Source of the DNA: Corallococcus silvisoli
GTDB taxonomy: Bacteria > Myxococcota > Myxococcia > Myxococcales > Myxococcaceae
Direction of reading: 5' to 3'
DNA length: 64,000 nt
Assembly (NCBI RefSeq): GCF_009909145.1
Contig: NZ_JAAAPJ010000014.1
Coordinates: 124,001 to 188,000 of the forward strand
This document shows positions 33,237-42,145 of the stretch, in pieces. A program made the translations under genes and the position numbers. The notes beneath the pieces were generated by a model. It did not search any database. It was not told the origin of the DNA and saw only the letters and a list, made by a program, of their open reading frames with translations. The stretch's first letter is position 1. Each line of letters opens with the position of its first letter.

Positions 33237-33965
33237 ATGCCGTCTCTGCCCGCCTGCTGCTCGGTCCTCGAATTGCGTCAGTACACGCTGCACCCCGGTC
33301 AGCGCGACGTCCTCCTCCAGCTCTTCGAGCAGGCATTCATCGAGCCGCAGGAGGCGGTGGGGATGCACATCGTCGGACAGTTCCGTGACGAGGACCGGCC
33401 AGACCGGTTCGTGTGGCTGCGCGGCTTCCGCGACATGGCGTCGCGGCGGGACGCGCTGCATGCGTTCTACGGCGGACCCGCGTGGAAGGCGCACCGAGAC
33501 GCGGCGAACGCGACGATGCAGGACTCCGACAACGTCCTGCTGCTGCGGCCGGTGCGCGAGGGCTCGGGCCTCTCCCATCCGAGCCCGTCGCGGCCCGCCT
33601 CCGGAACAGCAGCGCACCCCGAATCACGAGTGGAGCTCACGCTCTGTTACTTGAAGGCCCCGGCCGAGGAAGGCCTGCGGACCCGCTTCGAACAGCAGGT
33701 GCGGCCGGTGCTCACGGAGCTGGGGGCCACACCGCGGGCACTGTGGGAGACCGAGCCCGCGGAGAACACCTTCCCAGCGTTGCCCGTGCTCACGGGCGAG
33801 CACGTCTTCGCCTGGCTCACGGTGTTCTCGGATGCCGGGCACCATCGCGAACACCTCCGACGCCGGGCCACTTCGACGGCGTGGCTGGAGCCCCTTCAGC
33901 CGTGGCTGTGCGCACCGCTCGAGCACCTGCTGTTGGCCCCCACCTCCCGGTCGGAGCTGCGATGA
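33237..33965 (+). CDS. NIPSNAP-family protein (two dimeric alpha-beta-barrel domains)
   Basis: 242 residues. The first half matches NIPSNAP well (LELRQYTLHPGQRDVLLQLFEQAFIEPQEAVGMHIVGQFRD, then FVWLRGFRDMASRRDALHAFYGGPAWKAHRDAAN). The second half (VELTLCYLKAPAEEGLRTRFEQQVRPVLTELG, FAWLTVFSD) is a diverged second domain. Function in bacteria is poorly known; members include small-molecule-binding or oxygenase-like proteins. AGGAAG precedes the ATG. Its stop overlaps the next gene's ATG, and the divergent MocR-like gene probably controls both. Confidence 0.82.
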   Translation: MPSLPACCSVLELRQYTLHPGQRDVLLQLFEQAFIEPQEAVGMHIVGQFRDEDRPDRFVWLRGFRDMASRRDALHAFYGGPAWKAHRDAANATMQDSDNVLLLRPVREGSGLSHPSPSRPASGTAAHPESRVELTLCYLKAPAEEGLRTRFEQQVRPVLTELGATPRALWETEPAENTFPALPVLTGEHVFAWLTVFSDAGHHREHLRRRATSTAWLEPLQPWLCAPLEHLLLAPTSRSELR

Positions 33966-34471
33966 CCGGTCACCTGAAAGGACCCATGGTCATGAAGCCC
34001 CTTCCTCCATTTCCCACAGGCGACGTGCACGACTTCGACTTCCTCATGGGTGAGTGGACCTGTGTGAACCGGAAGCTGAAGCAACGGTTGGTGGGCAGCG
34101 ACGACTGGGACGTCTTCACGTCGAGGATGCGGTGCCAGCCGTATCTGGGAGGTCTGTCGAACGTCGAGGAGACCGTCTTCGAGCGAGGCTTCTCCGGCAT
34201 GGCGCTGCGGTTGTTCGACGTGGCACAGCGCCGCTGGTCCATCCATTGGATCGACAGCCGGAACGGAGTGCTCACGCCACCCGTGCACGGAGGCTTCACG
34301 GGCGACCACGGCCGCTTCTACGGCGAGGACACCGAAGGAGGCCGTCCGGTCCAGGTCGTCTTCCACTGGCTCCGCCAAGGCACCGACAGGGCAAGCTGGG
34401 AGCAGGCGTTCTCCCTCGACGGAGAGACGTGGGAGACCAACTGGGTGATGGAGTTCACCCGGGCGGCGTAG
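33962..34471 (+). CDS. DUF1579-like/lipocalin-type protein
   Basis: 169 residues. The pattern HDFDFLMGEWTCVNRKLKQRLVGS, later MALRLFDVAQRRWSIHWIDSRNG and EQAFSLDGETWETNWVMEFTR, is that of the DUF1579 group: a beta-barrel thought to bind small ligands. The ATG overlaps the stop of the NIPSNAP gene (ATGA), so both are co-translated, which suggests a shared substrate. Downstream 218 bases contain no gene I can support. Confidence 0.75.
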   Translation: MTGHLKGPMVMKPLPPFPTGDVHDFDFLMGEWTCVNRKLKQRLVGSDDWDVFTSRMRCQPYLGGLSNVEETVFERGFSGMALRLFDVAQRRWSIHWIDSRNGVLTPPVHGGFTGDHGRFYGEDTEGGRPVQVVFHWLRQGTDRASWEQAFSLDGETWETNWVMEFTRAA

Positions 34472-34689
34472 GGCATTCCTGACGCCTGCCCGGAACGGTG
34501 TGCGCATGGCACATCACTCTTCTCCGCAATCCAAGAGCACTCCAACTGCTGGAGGCAACTCCCGCCTCACTCGACAGCGCCTCGGCCGGCGGCCACCGCT
34601 TCTCGCTCACCCTGATGCAGCCGGGCGCGGCGCCCTGAGACACCGCGGCCCATCCACCGCGCGAAGAGGGAGGGCCCTCGGTACGACGG

Positions 34690-35172
34690 CTACTCGCCAG
34701 CCTGCTCCTTCGCCACGGCCTTGCAGCGGATAGCCCGCGCGCGCAAGGACTCGCCCTCCTTGGCGGGGCAGTCCGTCAGGTACGACTTCTCCACGGGGGG
34801 CAAGGCCTGCGCCGCGCCGGCACCGGCGGCGCCGGGGCACTTGTAGGCAATGGCCATCACGGTCGCCGTGGTTGTGGTGCCGCTGGCGCCACCGAGCTGG
34901 GGCTGGTTGGCCTGGACGTGCGTGGCGCCCCGCGCCGCCGCCTTGTTCATGACGTCGTTGAGCGCGTACTCCATCAGCTGGTCATTGCTGATGTAGGCGC
35001 CGCCAAAGCTGCCGCCGCCCGTACCAATCACCATGCCGAGGTTCTGACACTCGGGCCCCGGCGCCGCGGGCACCGGCGTCACCTGGCTGCCCGCCTTGGA
35101 GAGGGCCGCCGTCACGCACCCCGTCATCGGACCCAGCGCCACCACGCCCACCAACATCTGCTTCCAATTCAT
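34690..35172 (-). CDS. Hypothetical lipoprotein (DUF4156-like)
   Basis: 160 residues from ATG 35172, set by GGAGG 8 bases upstream. The lipobox is MTGC. The mature part has GTGGGSFGGAYISNDQLMEYALNDVMNKAAARGATHV and AYKCP, a pattern like the small DUF4156 lipoproteins that contain a conserved Cys pair. The C-terminal CPAKEGESLRARAIRCKA carries a second Cys pair. Role unknown. Confidence 0.7.
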   Translation of the reverse strand: MNWKQMLVGVVALGPMTGCVTAALSKAGSQVTPVPAAPGPECQNLGMVIGTGGGSFGGAYISNDQLMEYALNDVMNKAAARGATHVQANQPQLGGASGTTTTATVMAIAYKCPGAAGAGAAQALPPVEKSYLTDCPAKEGESLRARAIRCKAVAKEQAGE

Positions 35173-35367
35173 GGCTTCCTCCGAATCGCTCGCCATGTCC
35201 CCTCCGTCCGAGAGCCAGTTCTCCGTGACGTGTGCGAAGGGTTGCGAGCACACCTCCTTACTACATGGAGAGGTCACGTCCCGACTCATGTGTAGTCGGC
35301 TGGGAGGGGGCTCGGAGGAGGAAGGCTCTTTGGAGACATCATACAGCAGAGGTTTCAGGGTTTGATT

Positions 35368-35590
35368 TCAGCCATGAACGCTCGCGTCACCGCGCCGCTT
35401 GTAGCGGCCCAGCACTGCCTCCGCCGAGCCGCTGGCCCTGGTCCGTAGTACGGCCACCTCCAGGTGCCCCATGGACGTCAGCAGGCCTCGTCGGTAGCTG
35501 CCATTGCGCTGGTCCTTGCGCCCTGCCGCCAGCGCCAGACCGAGTTGGGCGCCTGCCTCGGTCGAGAGACGGCGTCCCAAGCCGCGCCAG
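35368..35590 (-). pseudogene. IS256-family (mutator-type) transposase remnant
   Basis: An N-terminal-region fragment of an IS256-type transposase is readable: AGRKDQRNGSYRRGLLTSMG, HLEVAVLRTR, then EAVLGRYKRR. This matches the RNG-x-R and DT/SxxGxLExxVPRxR block that precedes the DDE domain. The catalytic domain and both inverted repeats are missing, and the match stops near 35375. It is a decayed fragment with no activity expected. Confidence 0.7.
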
Positions 35591-35903
35591 TTCACCCTAA
35601 CTGCGGCGCAGGGGCAGCCTCGACCCATGCCCGTTCGTGGAACGGCACGCGCTATCGCCGCTGCAGGCCGGCCGTTCCACAGAGGGCTACCAGCGAGGGC
35701 CTCAAGCAATGCTCACCATTGGAAGACAGGACCCGCATCACTTCGACCAGAGCGCTCCATGCGGGCCGGACAGCAGGAGTTCGAGCCCGTCCAGGAGGTG
35801 GCAACCCCGACGCGTTCGTGACGAATCTGGCGCCGCAGCAGTCGCGAAGTCGGACGGCGCACTTCGGGGGAGGCGTGCCGTCCGGCGGGGCATGGCGGCT
35901 GCG
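35591..35903. other. Intergenic stretch without supported genes
   Basis: Open frames exist on both strands here but none shows a family pattern, a signal peptide or a ribosome site. It probably belongs to the decayed insertion that left the transposase remnant next to it. Confidence 0.5.
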
Positions 35904-37244
35904 TCACCCGCCCGCGTTCGCTCGCTCCAGGGCGGCTTGGAAGATGCGGTCCGTGCCCTGCCCGAAGCCCGCGCCGTCGAACGGAACCTCGACGCTCGGC
36001 GGGATGCCCACGCGCTCGTAGATCTGGTGATCCGGCGCGGTGTACAGCTCGACGGAGAGCCCGAACTCCCAGCCATTGGGCAGGTGTCGAGTGGGCACGT
36101 CGGACAGCGCCCCCATCGTGCGTTCCCCGATCACAGTGACGTTCGGCAGCCCCCGCATCGCCAGCGTGAAGTTCTCCGCCGCACTGGCGGTCACGCCGCT
36201 GGTGAGCAGGTAGACCGGCCGGGTGAACTGCCGAGGCCCCGAAGGAGCGAAGCGGAACTCCCGCTGCGGCGTGAAGCCTGTCGGGGTGCGCGTCTTCTTG
36301 TAGAAGCCGGTCCGCTCGACGTCGGTGAAGCGGCCCGCGAGGGCGAGGGCCACGGCGTCATGGCCACCGGGATTGAAGCGCACGTCGAGGATGAGCGCTT
36401 GCTTGGTGGAGAGCGCAGCCAACGCGGTGTCCAACGCCTGTCCCGCCGCCGCAACCTCCGCCGCGACGCCGGCCTCCGGGTCGGTGCTGAACTTCTCCAT
36501 CCGCCCCAAGAAGATGTAACCCACCCGCTCGTTGAGGGATTGCCACGCTACGCGGTTCTCCGCCGCCGTCGTCACGCCAGGGCCTCCCAGGTAGTGGGAG
36601 AGGACGTACGGGCCAATGTCGGAGAAGTGTTCCTCGAAGTCCGCGGGGAGCGATTTGGGATTGAAGACCTCTTCGCCCGCCACGAGGCGGATGTGTCCAT
36701 CAGTGAGAGGCGCAAGCATCTCGGACAGGAGGGTGAAGAGCTCGATGTCCGTCGTCGTGGGCGTGACGCGCGACCGGAACTGCGCATAGCGCGCCTGCCA
36801 ATCCACGCCATACAGGTCGAACAGGGCATACTGCTCGGCGAAGGTGCGCCAGAAGATCTCGAAGTTGAGCACCGGATCATTCGGCTGTGACACCGGCTTC
36901 GAGCAGTCCTCCGGCAAGGGCGCGCTCTGTCCGGTGACATGGAGGGTGCCAGGGTCCTCGATAAGCAGCCGGTGGTCCGCGACGCGGAAGTGAAGGTCCG
37001 CCTCGGGGAGTGTCCCGTCCACCAGCTCTCCCGAGATCCACGGCAGGCAGCTCGTGGAGGTGATCTCGAAGAGTTCGACCTTCGTGCCCTGGAAACGGAT
37101 CGCGAGGCCATAGCCATCCGTGCGCCAGCTCCCCTCCAGCGTGTCATCAGGCGAGGGCTTTCCACCGCCGTCTGGCTCATCCTTGCCGCACGCGAGGGAC
37201 AGACAGAGCAATGCCAGGGCAAGCACGGCGGGGTAGCGAGACAT
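35904..37244 (-). CDS. S41-family (C-terminal processing peptidase-like) lipoprotein
   Basis: 446 residues from ATG 37244, with GAGG 5 bases upstream. Lipobox SLAC at Cys19. After a lipocalin-like N-terminal domain (DTLEGSWRTDGYGLAIRFQG) there is a tail-specific-protease fold: LILDVRFNPGGHDAVALALAGRF, VYLLTSGVTASAAENFTLAM with the likely nucleophilic Ser in GVTASAAE, and GERTMGALSD. No PDZ domain is evident. It probably cleaves peptides at the cell surface or in the periplasm. Length and layout fit a group of S41 lipoproteins without PDZ. Confidence 0.87.
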   Translation of the reverse strand: MSRYPAVLALALLCLSLACGKDEPDGGGKPSPDDTLEGSWRTDGYGLAIRFQGTKVELFEITSTSCLPWISGELVDGTLPEADLHFRVADHRLLIEDPGTLHVTGQSAPLPEDCSKPVSQPNDPVLNFEIFWRTFAEQYALFDLYGVDWQARYAQFRSRVTPTTTDIELFTLLSEMLAPLTDGHIRLVAGEEVFNPKSLPADFEEHFSDIGPYVLSHYLGGPGVTTAAENRVAWQSLNERVGYIFLGRMEKFSTDPEAGVAAEVAAAGQALDTALAALSTKQALILDVRFNPGGHDAVALALAGRFTDVERTGFYKKTRTPTGFTPQREFRFAPSGPRQFTRPVYLLTSGVTASAAENFTLAMRGLPNVTVIGERTMGALSDVPTRHLPNGWEFGLSVELYTAPDHQIYERVGIPPSVEVPFDGAGFGQGTDRIFQAALERANAGG

Positions 37245-37648
37245 AGGCACCTCGAAGCCAGCGAGTCGTCAGGCTTCAACACCGACGTCGCCGCGCCGTG
37301 CTACTCGCGTCGTGTGGGGCCCTTCACGCCGCGACAGCGTGCGCGGGTCACGCCCAAAGGGCAGTCGTATTCACGGAGTCCTTGTGGATGCACGTACCCG
37401 GCGCCCGCTGACGGGCGTGAGGCTCTCCAGCCGACGTTCCGCCGATGGACCCTGGCAACGCAGTCGGTGGAGTCCGCATCAGCTGGGCAGCCACCAACCA
37501 AGGGCCGAACTACACACTCTCACGGGAGCGGATCCAGGAGCCCCGGGCCCCGAAGAGCCACGGGGGCAATGGCCCCCGTGACTGGACTTCCCACCGAGGC
37601 GTCCAGTTGAATGCGCCCGAATCTCGCCCTGGCCCGGGAGTCCACTCC
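37245..37648. other. Intergenic region with a strong GC hairpin
   Basis: About 400 bases without a supported gene. The one clear structure is a perfect 9-bp hairpin at 37559-37580: CACGGGGGC, loop AATG, GCCCCCGTG, 69 bases before the next ATG. No T-run follows; it may be a terminator for upstream transcription or part of the leader of the next gene. Confidence 0.5.
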
Positions 37649-37894
37649 ATGCGTCGCCTGCTCGCCGCCATTCCGTGGTTCGCCCTGGTCGGCTGCTCCT
37701 ACGTGGGCCTCGCCACGACCCCGGACAACAGCATCGGTCCTTATTCCTCGCGACCGGGCGCCGCGATCATCCGCGTGGGCAAGCCCGAACCCGAGCCCAT
37801 CAAGACCCTGGAGACCCCCAAGCCCGAGAAGGCAGAGGAGTCCGCTCCGACCACGGAGTCCCCCACCGCCGAAGCCTCCAGCGCGACGCGGTAG
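37649..37894 (+). CDS. Very small lipoprotein
   Basis: 81 residues. Short signal peptide with lipobox LVGC at Cys16. The mature chain is about 65 residues, Pro/Glu/Lys/Thr-rich and probably disordered (KPEPEPIKTLETPKPEK, then TTESPTAEASS). Such small lipoproteins often tether or decorate the outer membrane; nothing more specific is visible. The reading frame extends upstream but only through non-family sequence. Confidence 0.65.
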   Translation: MRRLLAAIPWFALVGCSYVGLATTPDNSIGPYSSRPGAAIIRVGKPEPEPIKTLETPKPEKAEESAPTTESPTAEASSATR

Positions 37895-37999
37895 CGGCTC
37901 GCCCGGGCGCGGGATTGTGAACGGACTCGCGGAATCCGGTTCGACAGGCCGTGCTCACTGGGGAACCCTCCGGGCGCCCCCGCCGCCTGGAGCCCACCG

Positions 38000-38692
38000 A
38001 TGAAGCCCCTCGTCATCTGCCACATGCTGTCGTCCATCGACGGCCGCATCGTCGTCACGCACTGGCCCGACCGGGACTCGATGCACCGCGAATATGAACG
38101 CACCGCCGACTCCTTCGGCGCCGACGCGTGGATGTGCGGCCGCATCACCATGCAGGACTTCGCCGCGACGGAGGACGTGCCCAAACCCCCACCCGCGTCT
38201 CCCCTGCCCCGCACGGACTTCATCGCCCGCGAGGACGCGGAGTCCTTCGCCATCGCCGTCGACGCGCACGGAAAGCTGAACTGGGAGTCCGGCGCCCTCG
38301 ACGAGGACCACCTCGTCATCGTCCTCACCGAAGCCGTCCCCGACGCCCACCTCGCCCACCTGCGCGAGCGCGGCGTCTCCTACGTCTTCGGCGGCGCGCG
38401 GGACATCGACTTCGCCCGCGTGCTGGAGACGCTCGGCCGCGCCTTCGGCATCCGGACGGTGCTGCTGGAGGGCGGTGGCGGCATCAACGGCACCCTGCTC
38501 GACGCGGGCCTCATCGACGAGGTGAGCCTGCTCGTGCACCCCACCGCCGACGGCCTGCCCGGCACCCCCACCCTCTTCGACCGGCCCCAGGGCGCCACCG
38601 GCATGGGCGCGGCCCTGGAGCTCACCCACGTGGAGCGCCGGGACTCCGGCATCGTCTGGCTGCGGTACCGCGTGCGCCCCGCCGCCCGCTGA
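38000..38692 (+). CDS. RibD C-terminal/dihydrofolate reductase-like protein
   Basis: 230 residues. It begins MKPLVICHMLSSIDGRIV and contains AWMCGRITMQDF, YVFGGARDIDFARVLETL and VLLEGGGGINGTLLDAGLIDEVSLLVHPTADG, the NADPH-binding pattern of the RibD reductase domain. It lacks the deaminase domain of bifunctional RibD, so it is a stand-alone reductase; the substrate may be a pterin, a flavin precursor or another small molecule. It is convergent with the nuclease gene, 9 bases apart. Confidence 0.88.
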   Translation: MKPLVICHMLSSIDGRIVVTHWPDRDSMHREYERTADSFGADAWMCGRITMQDFAATEDVPKPPPASPLPRTDFIAREDAESFAIAVDAHGKLNWESGALDEDHLVIVLTEAVPDAHLAHLRERGVSYVFGGARDIDFARVLETLGRAFGIRTVLLEGGGGINGTLLDAGLIDEVSLLVHPTADGLPGTPTLFDRPQGATGMGAALELTHVERRDSGIVWLRYRVRPAAR

Positions 38693-38701
38693 GCCCCGCG
38701 C

Positions 38702-40162
38702 TTACTTGGACGGCTGGGCGCGCAGCAGCGTCGCGGACTCGTAGAGGCTCTGCTGCTGGAAGATGCCCGACGCGGCGGGGTCCTTCTCCAGCTTCTCCTG
38801 CACGCTCTTGGGCAGCTGCGCGTAGAGGTCCTGCCCCAGGAGCTCCTCGAGCTGGTCCACCGGAACGCGCGACGACTCCAGCAGCGGGACGATCTGCTCC
38901 TTCTTCGACGGGCCGTCCTTCGCGTTCGGAACCAGGTACGCGAACATCGACAGGTTGCCGTTCGGCAGCTCCAACAGCACCGTCTTGAAGTTGTGCGTGG
39001 GCACCGCGATCTTCCGGTCCTTCGAGCCCGTCGTCTCGATGGACTCGGGCGGCAGCGGCTTGCCCTTGGCGTCCAGGAACAGGTTGCCCGTGACGATGTA
39101 CGCCTTGCCCCCGGTCTTCTTCACCAGGTCGCCCACCCCGCGCTCCAGCGTGCGCCACACCTGCTGGTTGTGGTTGCCCTGCTGGGGGGCGATGTTGGTC
39201 ATGTAGTGGCTCTCGTTCATCGCCGCCTGCGTGGGCGAGTCCTCGGCCGGCTTCATGTGCCCCCGGTCGAAACCGGTGTTGTTGTAGTCGGAGTCCGTCA
39301 CCCCGCCGCTGCGCAGCTCCGGGTCACGCACGAAGGTGCTGGTGAGCCGGCTGACGTCCGCCGGCGTCTCCTTCACGTCCGCCGCGGACAGCATGTAGCT
39401 CACGAACGTGGGCACGTTCTTGTCCGTGTCCAGCAGCGTGCGCGAGTACTCCTTCACCAGGTTCAACCCGGGCGTCGCGCCCCCAGCGCCCACGCCCTGG
39501 AGCGGATCCACCTCGCCCGCGACCTCCGCCACGCGGCTCTCCAAGGCCGCCATCTGCTGATCCGGCACCCACTGCGTGTTCGCCGCGGTCCCCGTCCCCT
39601 TCGCCTGGTTCGCCTTGGACGCGTTGATGTACGCCGTCAGCTCCTCCGAGGAGAGCTGCCCGTCGCCGTTGCCGCCCAGCAGGTCCGCGCGCTTCGCCAC
39701 CGACCGCTGCCACGGGCTGTCGAAGCTGTCCACCGAAGCCGTCTGCGCGCCCCCCGCGAGCTTCGCGTCCAGCGCGGCGCGCTGCTGCTGCAGGGCCGTG
39801 GACGAGAGGAACTGCGCGTCCGTGGGCGCGGAGAGGTACGTCTCCAGCTCCGCCGCGGACACCTTGCCATTGTGGGCCCGGCGGCCCGTGCCACCGTCGT
39901 CCGCCGCCTTCAGCAGCCGCCCCTGCCAGCTCTCATCCGTCCAGCCGAACTTCTGCTGGAGGTCGGAGATGGCCACTTCCTTCGCGGCGGAGCGCTTCCA
40001 GCTTCCCCCCGTGGGCGCCACCACCGCGTTGCCAGCGGGCGCGTTGGTGGGCAGCTCCGCTCCGGCGGGCACCGCGGCGTTCGCGGGCACGGCGGCGGTG
40101 TCGGCGGCATTCGCGGGCGTGGAGCTCGGAGAGAGGGCTCGCGTCGGGATTCGCAGCGACAT
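38702..40162 (-). CDS. DNA/RNA non-specific endonuclease (NUC1 type) with EF-hand-like segments
   Basis: 486 residues. The C-terminal third is a beta-beta-alpha-metal nuclease with the DRGHM motif, catalytic His302, followed by MNESHYMTNIAPQQGNHNQQVW with the metal-binding Asn. The N-terminal half is different: an Ala/Pro/Asn-rich lead of 45 residues without a clear signal peptide, then two related segments (SWKRSAAKEVAISDL, PWQRSVAKRADLL) each followed by an EF-hand-like loop (NGKVSAAELETYL, NGDGQLSSEELTAYI). Calcium may therefore control it. Without a signal peptide it may be released by another secretion route or act inside the cell. Confidence 0.88.
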   Translation of the reverse strand: MSLRIPTRALSPSSTPANAADTAAVPANAAVPAGAELPTNAPAGNAVVAPTGGSWKRSAAKEVAISDLQQKFGWTDESWQGRLLKAADDGGTGRRAHNGKVSAAELETYLSAPTDAQFLSSTALQQQRAALDAKLAGGAQTASVDSFDSPWQRSVAKRADLLGGNGDGQLSSEELTAYINASKANQAKGTGTAANTQWVPDQQMAALESRVAEVAGEVDPLQGVGAGGATPGLNLVKEYSRTLLDTDKNVPTFVSYMLSAADVKETPADVSRLTSTFVRDPELRSGGVTDSDYNNTGFDRGHMKPAEDSPTQAAMNESHYMTNIAPQQGNHNQQVWRTLERGVGDLVKKTGGKAYIVTGNLFLDAKGKPLPPESIETTGSKDRKIAVPTHNFKTVLLELPNGNLSMFAYLVPNAKDGPSKKEQIVPLLESSRVPVDQLEELLGQDLYAQLPKSVQEKLEKDPAASGIFQQQSLYESATLLRAQPSK

Positions 40163-40310
40163 GCGGTGAACGTCCTCGGGGCCAGCGGGGGAGACGATCA
40201 GGGAGAGTGGGCCCCTCCACCCATCGTCGAATCGACGCGTGTCACGGTTGCGTCACACAGGCCTTTTTCTTGGGGGACCGAGCGTTTTTTGGTCCGGCTC
40301 TACACGGCTG

Positions 40311-40871
40311 TCACTTTATGCCGGGCTTCGAAGGGGCCGGAGGGCGGTGGCCGTCGGGGCGGGCGTGCTGGACGGTGTGGACGATGCGGGCTTCGGCCTG
40401 GAGGGTTTCGATGACGGGGGTGGGCAGCCGCGCGCGCTCGGCGGCGACGGCGAGGGTGATCAGAAAGGCCTCGCTGACCGGCCCCTGCGAGGAGGTGTCG
40501 CGGTTGGCGGGGGTGAACGCATGGGCCTCCACCACGGCGCCCGACGCGGTGCGAACGCGCACGGGGCGCTCCTCGGTGGCCAGGGCGAGGGCGGTCTCCA
40601 GGCGGGCCAGGGCGGGCCAGGCCTCGGAGGCGACGGCGCGCAGGCGGCCATACAGCCGGTGTCCGGGCGCATCCACCAGCCGTGCGACCCGGCCGCCCCA
40701 GTTGGGCACGTGGACGTCGTAGACGACGTCCACGTCCAGGGCCTCGGCGAGCTCGCCTTCCGGGAAGTCAGGCACCGGGGGCAGGCCGTGCAGGTGCCGG
40801 CTCGCCGCGGCCGGGGCCAGGTCGAGGGAGAACGCGAACCACGGACGCGAAGCCACGGGGCCAGATGCCAT
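40311..40871 (-). CDS. Gamma-glutamylcyclotransferase-like protein
   Basis: 186 residues from ATG 40871. The N-terminal strand FAFSLDL stands where the family has YGSL. GHRLYGRLRAVASEAWPALARLE followed by RPVRVRTASGAVVEAHAFTPAN fits the middle of the cyclotransferase-like barrel. The C-terminal PVSEAFLITLAVAAERARLPTPVIETL resembles its closing helices. The catalytic Glu is not certain. It is the last gene downstream of the type III PKS operon, 97 bases after the flavoprotein, so it may or may not belong to it. Confidence 0.5.
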   Translation of the reverse strand: MASGPVASRPWFAFSLDLAPAAASRHLHGLPPVPDFPEGELAEALDVDVVYDVHVPNWGGRVARLVDAPGHRLYGRLRAVASEAWPALARLETALALATEERPVRVRTASGAVVEAHAFTPANRDTSSQGPVSEAFLITLAVAAERARLPTPVIETLQAEARIVHTVQHARPDGHRPPAPSKPGIK

Positions 40872-40968
40872 GGACGCGAGTGTCCCCGGCGCGCGGCGAT
40901 GGGACAAGGGCCAGGGGGACGGATCCGCGCGGAGGATCCGGCCTTTCTCCGGAACCCCCGACCGCCGC

Positions 40969-42066
40969 TCACGTCACCACGGCGGCGAGGATGCGCTCGA
41001 AGAGCCAGGGGGCCCGCCCCAGCAGCCGCACCACGGGCCTGCGCAGGCGTGGACGGCGCGCGAGCATCAGCAGGGCCTGCGTCGTCCAGGCGTACTTGCG
41101 GAACACCTGCTGGAAGGCGCGCTCGTACGGCAGCAGGGTGTCCCGCGCGGCGCCCCTGGCGAGGGCGTCCGGGAGCAGCGCGCCCAGGGACTCCGCGCAG
41201 GCGAAGGCCAGGGTGAGCCCTTCCCCCGTCACCGCGTCCACGTAGCCCGCCGCGTCCCCCACCAGGGCGAAGCGGTCCGCGATGCGCGAGCGGGCCATGC
41301 GCGCCAGCGGCCCCGCGCCGCGCGCCTGCGAGTCGGCCTCCGCGCCCGCGAGCCGCTCCGCCAGCCGGGGGAAGCGCTCCAGCAGCGTCTCGAAGGCCAC
41401 GCGCCCCGGGACGGTGCCGTCCTCCCACAGGAACGCGATGCCCACGCGCTCCGCGCCCGCGGGCGTCACGTACGCCTCGACGCCGGAGGCGAAGTGCACC
41501 TCCACGAAGGGCGACCACGGCACGCGCCGGAAGTGCCGCCGCAGCCCGAAGCGCCGGGGGCCGGTGGGCTCGACCTCCAGCCCCTCCGCGCGGCGCAGCG
41601 GTGAGCCCAGGCCGTCCGCCGCGACCAGGAACCGGGCCTCGACGGCCCCCACGGGCGTCTCCAGCCTCACCCCCGGGCCCATGCGCCGGTGCGAGACGAC
41701 GTGCGTGTGCTCGCGCAGGTCCACGCCCACCTCCCGCGCTCTCGCGGTGAGCGCCGAGGACAGGGCCAGCCTGCGGACGCCCAGGCCTCCGGGCGCCGGC
41801 AGCCGCCCCTCCGCCGTGCCGCCGTCCTCCTGCACATAACGGATGCCCACGAAGGGCGCGCTGTCGCGCCGGTCCAGGTGCGCGAGCGCGCCCAGCCGCT
41901 CCAGCGCCGCGAGCCCCGAAGGCATCAGGCCCTCGCCGCACGCCTTGTCCACGGGCGCGGCGGAGCGCTCCAGCACCACCGTGTCCAGCCCCCGCTGGGC
42001 CGCCGCGATGGCCACCGCGAGCCCCGCCGGGCCCCCACCGACCACGACCACGTCGTGGCGCTTCAC
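40969..42066 (-). CDS. FAD-dependent oxidoreductase (geranylgeranyl reductase/hydroxylase type)
   Basis: 365 residues. Dinucleotide motif DVVVVGGGPAGLAVAIAAAQRG, a KACGEGLMPSGLAALERLG region after it, and the second FAD motif FALVGDAAGYVDAVTGEGLTLAFACAESL. This is the group of geranylgeranyl reductases and aromatic hydroxylases. In bacterial phenolic-lipid operons a flavoprotein oxidises the resorcinol ring made by the type III PKS; that role fits here by position. It lies 79 bases after the AMP-ligase gene on the same strand. Confidence 0.87.
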   Translation of the reverse strand: MKRHDVVVVGGGPAGLAVAIAAAQRGLDTVVLERSAAPVDKACGEGLMPSGLAALERLGALAHLDRRDSAPFVGIRYVQEDGGTAEGRLPAPGGLGVRRLALSSALTARAREVGVDLREHTHVVSHRRMGPGVRLETPVGAVEARFLVAADGLGSPLRRAEGLEVEPTGPRRFGLRRHFRRVPWSPFVEVHFASGVEAYVTPAGAERVGIAFLWEDGTVPGRVAFETLLERFPRLAERLAGAEADSQARGAGPLARMARSRIADRFALVGDAAGYVDAVTGEGLTLAFACAESLGALLPDALARGAARDTLLPYERAFQQVFRKYAWTTQALLMLARRPRLRRPVVRLLGRAPWLFERILAAVVT

Positions 42067-42145
42067 GGGGCGCGCGCTCCTCGCGCCACCGCGCGGCCGA
42101 AGCCGTCCGCCCGCGCCGCGACGGAGGCCGCTCCACGCCCGTGCG

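Noticed and set aside
35637..36890. 417-codon plus-strand frame over the S41 peptidase
   Set aside because: The minus-strand S41 gene has a signal peptide, domains and a ribosome site; the plus-strand frame has none.
40253..40300. T-run with short inverted repeat GGACC/GGTCC before the nuclease gene
   Set aside because: The T-run is inside the loop, not after the stem, so it does not look like a terminator.
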